A DNA stretch of 64,000 bases from Acidobacteriia bacterium UBA6623 (GTDB taxonomy: Bacteria; Acidobacteriota; Terriglobia; Bryobacterales; UBA6623), in NCBI GenBank assembly GCA_002433055.1, contig DJHJ01000014.1, forward strand, positions 186,001 to 250,000, read 5' to 3'. Within the stretch, counting starts at the first letter, position 1. Each line of letters opens with the position of its first letter. The notes under the pieces are model-generated. The model saw only the letters and a program-made list of their open reading frames with translations. It was not told the origin of the DNA and did not search any database. The translations under genes were made by a program, and so were the position numbers. Shown piece by piece: positions 60,671 through 64,000 of this stretch.

Positions 60671-61600
60671 GTGGCGATTGGCAAAGCCGCTGATACATTT
60701 ACTCGCACGGAGGTGCGACGCATCCTAAAGATCACCGAGAATCGTCTGAGATCTTGGGAGAGGTTGGGATTTTGTGCGCGTCCCGATAGGTACCAGTTTG
60801 TTGATCTGATTGCTCTCAAAACGCTTCAGAAACTCCGTGAGAATCACATCCCCAATCACCGTATCAAAGCGTCCCTTACGTCACTTACTGAGAAACTTGC
60901 TGAAATAAAGCGACCACTTTGGGAGCTAAGGATCACTTCGAATGGTCGCAAAGTGGCTGTGGAGCTGCCTGGCGGCAAAATGGAAGCAATGACGGGGCAG
61001 ATGCTTTTCAATTTTGATGCTGCGTCCCTGCGTTCCGTATCTGCACTGAGAAAAGATGCCGCAAGGTCTGATGCTGCAAAACTGAGTGAGGCCGAGTATT
61101 GGTTTCAGCAGGGTCTCGAATTGGAAGAAGCCGGCGAGTCCCTGGTTCGAGCCACCGAGACTTATAAGAGAGCACTCGAATTGAATCCAAAGGCCGCTGG
61201 CGCTTGGGTCAACATCGGCACAATTTACTATCGTCAAGGATCTATCGAGCAGGCCGAAGGTTGTTATCGTCAAGCACTAAAGATTTGGCCAGATTATGCG
61301 CTGGCACATTTTAACTTGGGTAATGTTTGTGAAGAACTAGGTAAACTCAACGATGCCATTAAGCACTATGTTTTAGCGTTACAAAGCCAGTCGGATTATG
61401 CTGATGCCCACTACAATCTGGCATTGGTTTATGAGCGAGCAGGTCAACTTATGCCCGCTGCTAAACAATGGAAATCCTACCTTAAAATAGACCCCACCAG
61501 TCCTTGGGCTGGAATTGCTCGAGAGCAATTGAAGAGGTTGCTGAAAATAACCCCAGGGGGCCGCTTCACTAGTAACAGTAAGAAGCGGAAGAGTAGATAG
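60671..61600 (+). CDS. MerR-like helix-turn-helix protein fused to TPR repeats
   Basis: A 309-residue protein. The N-terminal 75 residues have a MerR-type winged helix (FTRTEVRRILKITENRLRSWERLG and RYQFVDLIALKTLQKL). After a linker come about four TPR units, for example AGAWVNIGTIYYRQGSIEQAEGCYRQAL and ALAHFNLGNVCEELGKLNDAIKHY. Such fusions are found in Acidobacteria, as I recall; the signal sensed is unknown. No metal-binding cysteine pattern is seen. Start GTG 60671, divergent from the aminotransferase with 193 bases between. Confidence 0.85.
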   Translation: MAIGKAADTFTRTEVRRILKITENRLRSWERLGFCARPDRYQFVDLIALKTLQKLRENHIPNHRIKASLTSLTEKLAEIKRPLWELRITSNGRKVAVELPGGKMEAMTGQMLFNFDAASLRSVSALRKDAARSDAAKLSEAEYWFQQGLELEEAGESLVRATETYKRALELNPKAAGAWVNIGTIYYRQGSIEQAEGCYRQALKIWPDYALAHFNLGNVCEELGKLNDAIKHYVLALQSQSDYADAHYNLALVYERAGQLMPAAKQWKSYLKIDPTSPWAGIAREQLKRLLKITPGGRFTSNSKKRKSR

Positions 61601-61668
61601 TCGCTTGCCTAGACGGGTGCGTTGTATTATGTAGGTGCACGCGCGCTTTCGAGTAGGCCCAATCTCTC

Positions 61669-62931
61669 ATGACGACACGAGTCAAGTTTTCGATAATTTC
61701 CTGCTCTGTTCTGTTAACTGCGGTCCTGGTTATTGGCGGTGTGATGGGACAAGAGCCTGCAGCAGAGGGTGCATATCGCCCCTTGCAGGTGTATTCCGAC
61801 GTTCTGAGGCATATCAAAAGCAACTATGTGGAAAATCCAGATATGAGTAAGGTCACCCTAGGTGCTTTACAGGGACTGGTAGAATACCTCGACCCGCTGT
61901 CTAGCTACCTCACAGCTGATCAATTTAGGCAAGTTACAAGTGCTCGTGAAAATTCCGATCTAGGCACTGGTCTATCGACTGGACTGGTGGTGCATAAACG
62001 TACTGGTCACACTACTGTTCTGGCTGTACTGCCCGGATCTTCGGCGGAAGGAGTAGGTGTTTGGCCAGGTGATTTAGTAGAAGCAATTGATGGGCTAAGT
62101 ACGCGAGTGATGCCCCCGGCTTATCTACACGCTTTGTTGAGTGGCAAGCCTGGAACGAACGTAAAGGTTTTGCTGCGTTCTCTACGTAATTCCGACGAGC
62201 CAAAAGAATATCTTTTAGTACGCGAACAGGTTAAGTTGCCGAGCGTGTCTCGCAAAATTCTTGAACCGGGAATTGGTTACATAGATCTTGATGTCGTCGA
62301 TAGGGATCGGGTTGCAGAGGTTGCTGTTGCGGTTAGAGCACTGCATGCCAAAGGAGCCAGGAAGATCATTCTGGACTTACGTAGCAATTCCGTAGGTCAG
62401 GTACAAGCAGGTATTCCGCTAGCTAATTTATTCCTTAGTAGTGGTGCAATAGTTTCCCTGAAAGGTCGCCAACACAGTGAGGAAAAGTTTGAGGCGGATG
62501 TTGATTCTACAGTAACCGACATACCTTTGGCTTTGATCTCGGATAGGACCACGGCTGGTTCGGCAGAGCTCGTGGCTGCAGCCTTACTCGACAACGATCG
62601 AGCACAGTTGGTTGGAGAACGCACTTACGGACTAGCAGCGTTTCAAAAGACGATCAAGCTTAAGGATGGAGCAGCGTTGATTTTGTCGGTGGCGAAGTAT
62701 CATCGCCCTGACGGTGAGGCTCTTCAAGACGGCGGTGTTACACCCAGTCACCCACTGAGCTCTGCCGAATTACGTCGTTACTATGAGTTGCGCTATCCCG
62801 CTGACATGGATCTCTCGCCTTCGTTGCAGCTGAGTCAGCCAGGAGTAAATTCTGTTGACCAAGACCCTTACATACAGAAAGCTCTGGAAGTTCTCAAGGA
62901 ATCTACCACTCCAGTGAAAAAGGCTGCTTGA
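61669..62931 (+). CDS. Secreted S41-family (CtpA-like) peptidase homologue, catalytic lysine lost
   Basis: A 420-residue exported protein with an N-terminal hydrophobic segment, a helical part (VYSDVLRHIKSNYVENPD), a PDZ domain (STGLVVHKRTGHTTVLAVLPGSSAEGVGVWPGD) and an S41 domain. The Ser nucleophile is in RTTAGSAELVAAAL (S298). In active members a lysine follows in the GxxTxGKG block; here it reads GERTYGLAAFQ, with L322 in the lysine place. The LDLRNNPGG block is also degenerate (LDLRSNSVGQVQ). It may be inactive as a protease. 68 bases after the MerR-TPR gene on the same strand. Confidence 0.85.
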   Translation: MTTRVKFSIISCSVLLTAVLVIGGVMGQEPAAEGAYRPLQVYSDVLRHIKSNYVENPDMSKVTLGALQGLVEYLDPLSSYLTADQFRQVTSARENSDLGTGLSTGLVVHKRTGHTTVLAVLPGSSAEGVGVWPGDLVEAIDGLSTRVMPPAYLHALLSGKPGTNVKVLLRSLRNSDEPKEYLLVREQVKLPSVSRKILEPGIGYIDLDVVDRDRVAEVAVAVRALHAKGARKIILDLRSNSVGQVQAGIPLANLFLSSGAIVSLKGRQHSEEKFEADVDSTVTDIPLALISDRTTAGSAELVAAALLDNDRAQLVGERTYGLAAFQKTIKLKDGAALILSVAKYHRPDGEALQDGGVTPSHPLSSAELRRYYELRYPADMDLSPSLQLSQPGVNSVDQDPYIQKALEVLKESTTPVKKAA

Positions 62932-62999
62932 TTTTTCTGGTGCAGCTGTGTCATCGAGACGTACCACTCGCTAGTTGCAGGACATGTAGATTTTGCCGC

Positions 63000-63692
63000 C
63001 TAATCAAAAAATGAAGCCCAGGTTTTGAGTGGTTCACGATCTGTCACAAGAGTATTCTCGATAGCCTCATTGTCGATGTACCCTAACGCCATACCGCATA
63101 CTAGAGTTTCATTGGCCGGCATCTTTAGAAATGTGCTGATGATGCCATGAAATGGGGTGAAGGCCGCCTGAGGACAAGTGTCGAGGCCACGACCCCGTGC
63201 TGCGATCATGATATTTTCAAGAAACATGCCGTAGTCTAGCCAACTGCCTTTTTCCAGGAGTCGATCTATTGAGAACATCAGACCAACAGGAGCGTCGAAA
63301 AACTTATAATTTCGACGGTGTTGAGCGTGCATTTTGGCTTTGTCGCCCTTTTTTATGCCGAGCAACCCATAAAGATCCCAGCCCACTTTACGTCGGCGTT
63401 CAATGTAGGGAGAGACCCATTTAGTTGGATAATACTGATACTCGGGCTTATGGCGAGCAGCTTCATCTGGATCGTCATAGGCTGCAAGAATTTTCTCGGA
63501 AAGGAGAGCTTTCGTTCTGCCACGCAATACGTAGACGTGCCATGGCTGAGTGTTAGTGCCTGACGGTGCACGGGCGGCGATCTCGAGTATCTCTCGGATT
63601 GTTTCCTCCGGCACCTCTTGGTTTGTGAAAGCACGTATGGAACGGCGTGAGAGAATTGCTTCGTCAACTGGATTGCGAGTACGTTCGCACAT
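63000..63692 (-). CDS. Nitroreductase-family FMN oxidoreductase
   Basis: FMN-dependent NAD(P)H oxidoreductase of 230 residues. The start AILSRRSIRAFTNQEVPEE and PSGTNTQPWHVYVLRG are the usual FMN-contacting blocks, with MFLENIMIAARGRGLDTCPQ and LVCGMALGY near the end. No second domain. I prefer ATG 63692 because AAGAGGA lies just upstream; ATG 63734 adds 14 residues. The substrate is unknown. Confidence 0.85.
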   Translation of the reverse strand: MCERTRNPVDEAILSRRSIRAFTNQEVPEETIREILEIAARAPSGTNTQPWHVYVLRGRTKALLSEKILAAYDDPDEAARHKPEYQYYPTKWVSPYIERRRKVGWDLYGLLGIKKGDKAKMHAQHRRNYKFFDAPVGLMFSIDRLLEKGSWLDYGMFLENIMIAARGRGLDTCPQAAFTPFHGIISTFLKMPANETLVCGMALGYIDNEAIENTLVTDREPLKTWASFFD

Positions 63693-63791
63693 GTGTGGGT
63701 ATCCTCTTCTTGAGTGGACCCTATAGTGTCTCATGGGTTGTCAGGTTAAAATTTTGAATTACAGTCACGTTTCGATGCGGGTAACAAATGT

Positions 63792-64000
63792 ATGAAAATC
63801 CAAAAAATAGAGGTTATTACTCTTCGCTTCGAGTATCCATCGGGTAAAGGGTTCCACTGTGCCGGTGGGTACTGTACAGCCCGAGCATCGTCACTTGTGC
63901 GAGTACACACTGATGAGGGTATTAGCGGGTTGGGGTCTGTGTACTCGCACCCGGATTTGGTCCGTGTGGTCATTGAAGGCCAGTTGGCTCCTATGCTTTG
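63792..64000 (+). CDS. Start of an enolase-superfamily (mandelate racemase/muconate lactonising) protein
   Basis: The frame from ATG 63792 (MKIQKIEVITLRFEYPSG) runs open to the end of the window. It has the N-terminal capping-domain pattern of this superfamily: I-x-x-I-E-x-x-x-L-R followed by a C-x-AR-SSLVRVHTDEGISGLG block, seen in mandelate racemase and sugar-acid dehydratases such as gluconate or galactonate dehydratase. The catalytic residues lie beyond the window. The upstream 99 bases are shared with the divergent nitroreductase gene. Confidence 0.75.
   Translation, partial: MKIQKIEVITLRFEYPSGKGFHCAGGYCTARASSLVRVHTDEGISGLGSVYSHPDLVRVVIEGQLAPML

Noticed and set aside
1..64000. CRISPR array, insertion sequence, prophage or integrase genes
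   Set aside because: No repeated spacer pattern, transposase, integrase or terminal inverted repeat seen.

Overview
The window is a stretch of bacterial chromosome, densely coding on both strands, with one tRNA gene. I see no ribosomal RNA operon, CRISPR array, insertion sequence or phage block. The best guess is a Gram-negative, respiring, probably environmental or marine Acidobacteriota-like organism. Reasons: cytochrome c maturation genes and a di-haem peroxidase lipoprotein, a SpoIVB-like S55 peptidase in a non-sporulating context, a MerR-TPR fusion protein, many secreted proteins of unknown role, and a full set of sugar-acid enzymes. The phylum is an inference from gene content; no marker gene was searched.

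Layout. 1-6.7 kb: a SYLF lipid-binding protein (cut by the window edge), SppA, an RRM protein, HemW, threonine aldolase, tRNA-Gly(CCC), CcmC and a short CcmD. 6.7-16.1 kb: cytochrome c peroxidase; an S55-type peptidase translationally coupled to a large secreted beta-propeller protein; then dehydratase, NRAMP-fold transporter and SDR in one transcription direction. 16.1-25.8 kb: UvrA, then the conserved rpmH-rnpA-yidD-yidC-jag-mnmE block with nested overlaps, purS, glmS and a 45-residue membrane peptide. 25.8-27.6 kb: a locally AT-rich pair (alpha/beta hydrolase, AlkA-like glycosylase). 27.6-35 kb: a TlpA-like thioredoxin, a glycerate module (beta-hydroxyacid dehydrogenase, hydroxypyruvate/glyoxylate reductase, glycerate 2-kinase), a PHP phosphatase, and a coupled 2-hydroxyacid dehydrogenase/HpcH aldolase pair. 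35-42.5 kb: ThiE, an IscU-like scaffold, a secreted protein of unknown role, a zinc alcohol dehydrogenase, DusB-RnhA-CysS and a methyltransferase. 42.5-55 kb: a second NRAMP-fold transporter facing mannonate dehydratase, an FG-GAP protein, bacterioferritin, SpeA, an SDR, an aquaporin, a conserved secreted protein, and LemA / nucleotidyltransferase / TPM. 55-64 kb: an amidase, a Cys/His-rich secreted protein, Mdh, Icd, a DegT aminotransferase, MerR-TPR, an S41 peptidase homologue, a nitroreductase and the start of an enolase-superfamily gene.

How it fits together. Housekeeping genes (translation, tRNA modification, membrane insertion, TCA cycle, DNA repair) alternate with accessory genes for sugar acids: a pentonate-type IlvD/Edd dehydratase, a UxuB-like SDR, UxuA, an HpcH aldolase, 2-hydroxyacid dehydrogenases and glycerate kinase.

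The most interesting signals are four. (1) Two NRAMP-family transporters lack the DPGN and MPHN metal-site motifs, and both sit beside sugar-acid enzymes; they may carry organic substrates rather than metal. (2) The S55 peptidase homologue has its Ser and His motifs in the reverse order of SpoIVB and is ATGA-coupled to a beta-propeller partner. (3) The S41 peptidase homologue has lost its catalytic lysine. (4) Several small genes and operator-like dyads lie in the intergenic spaces.
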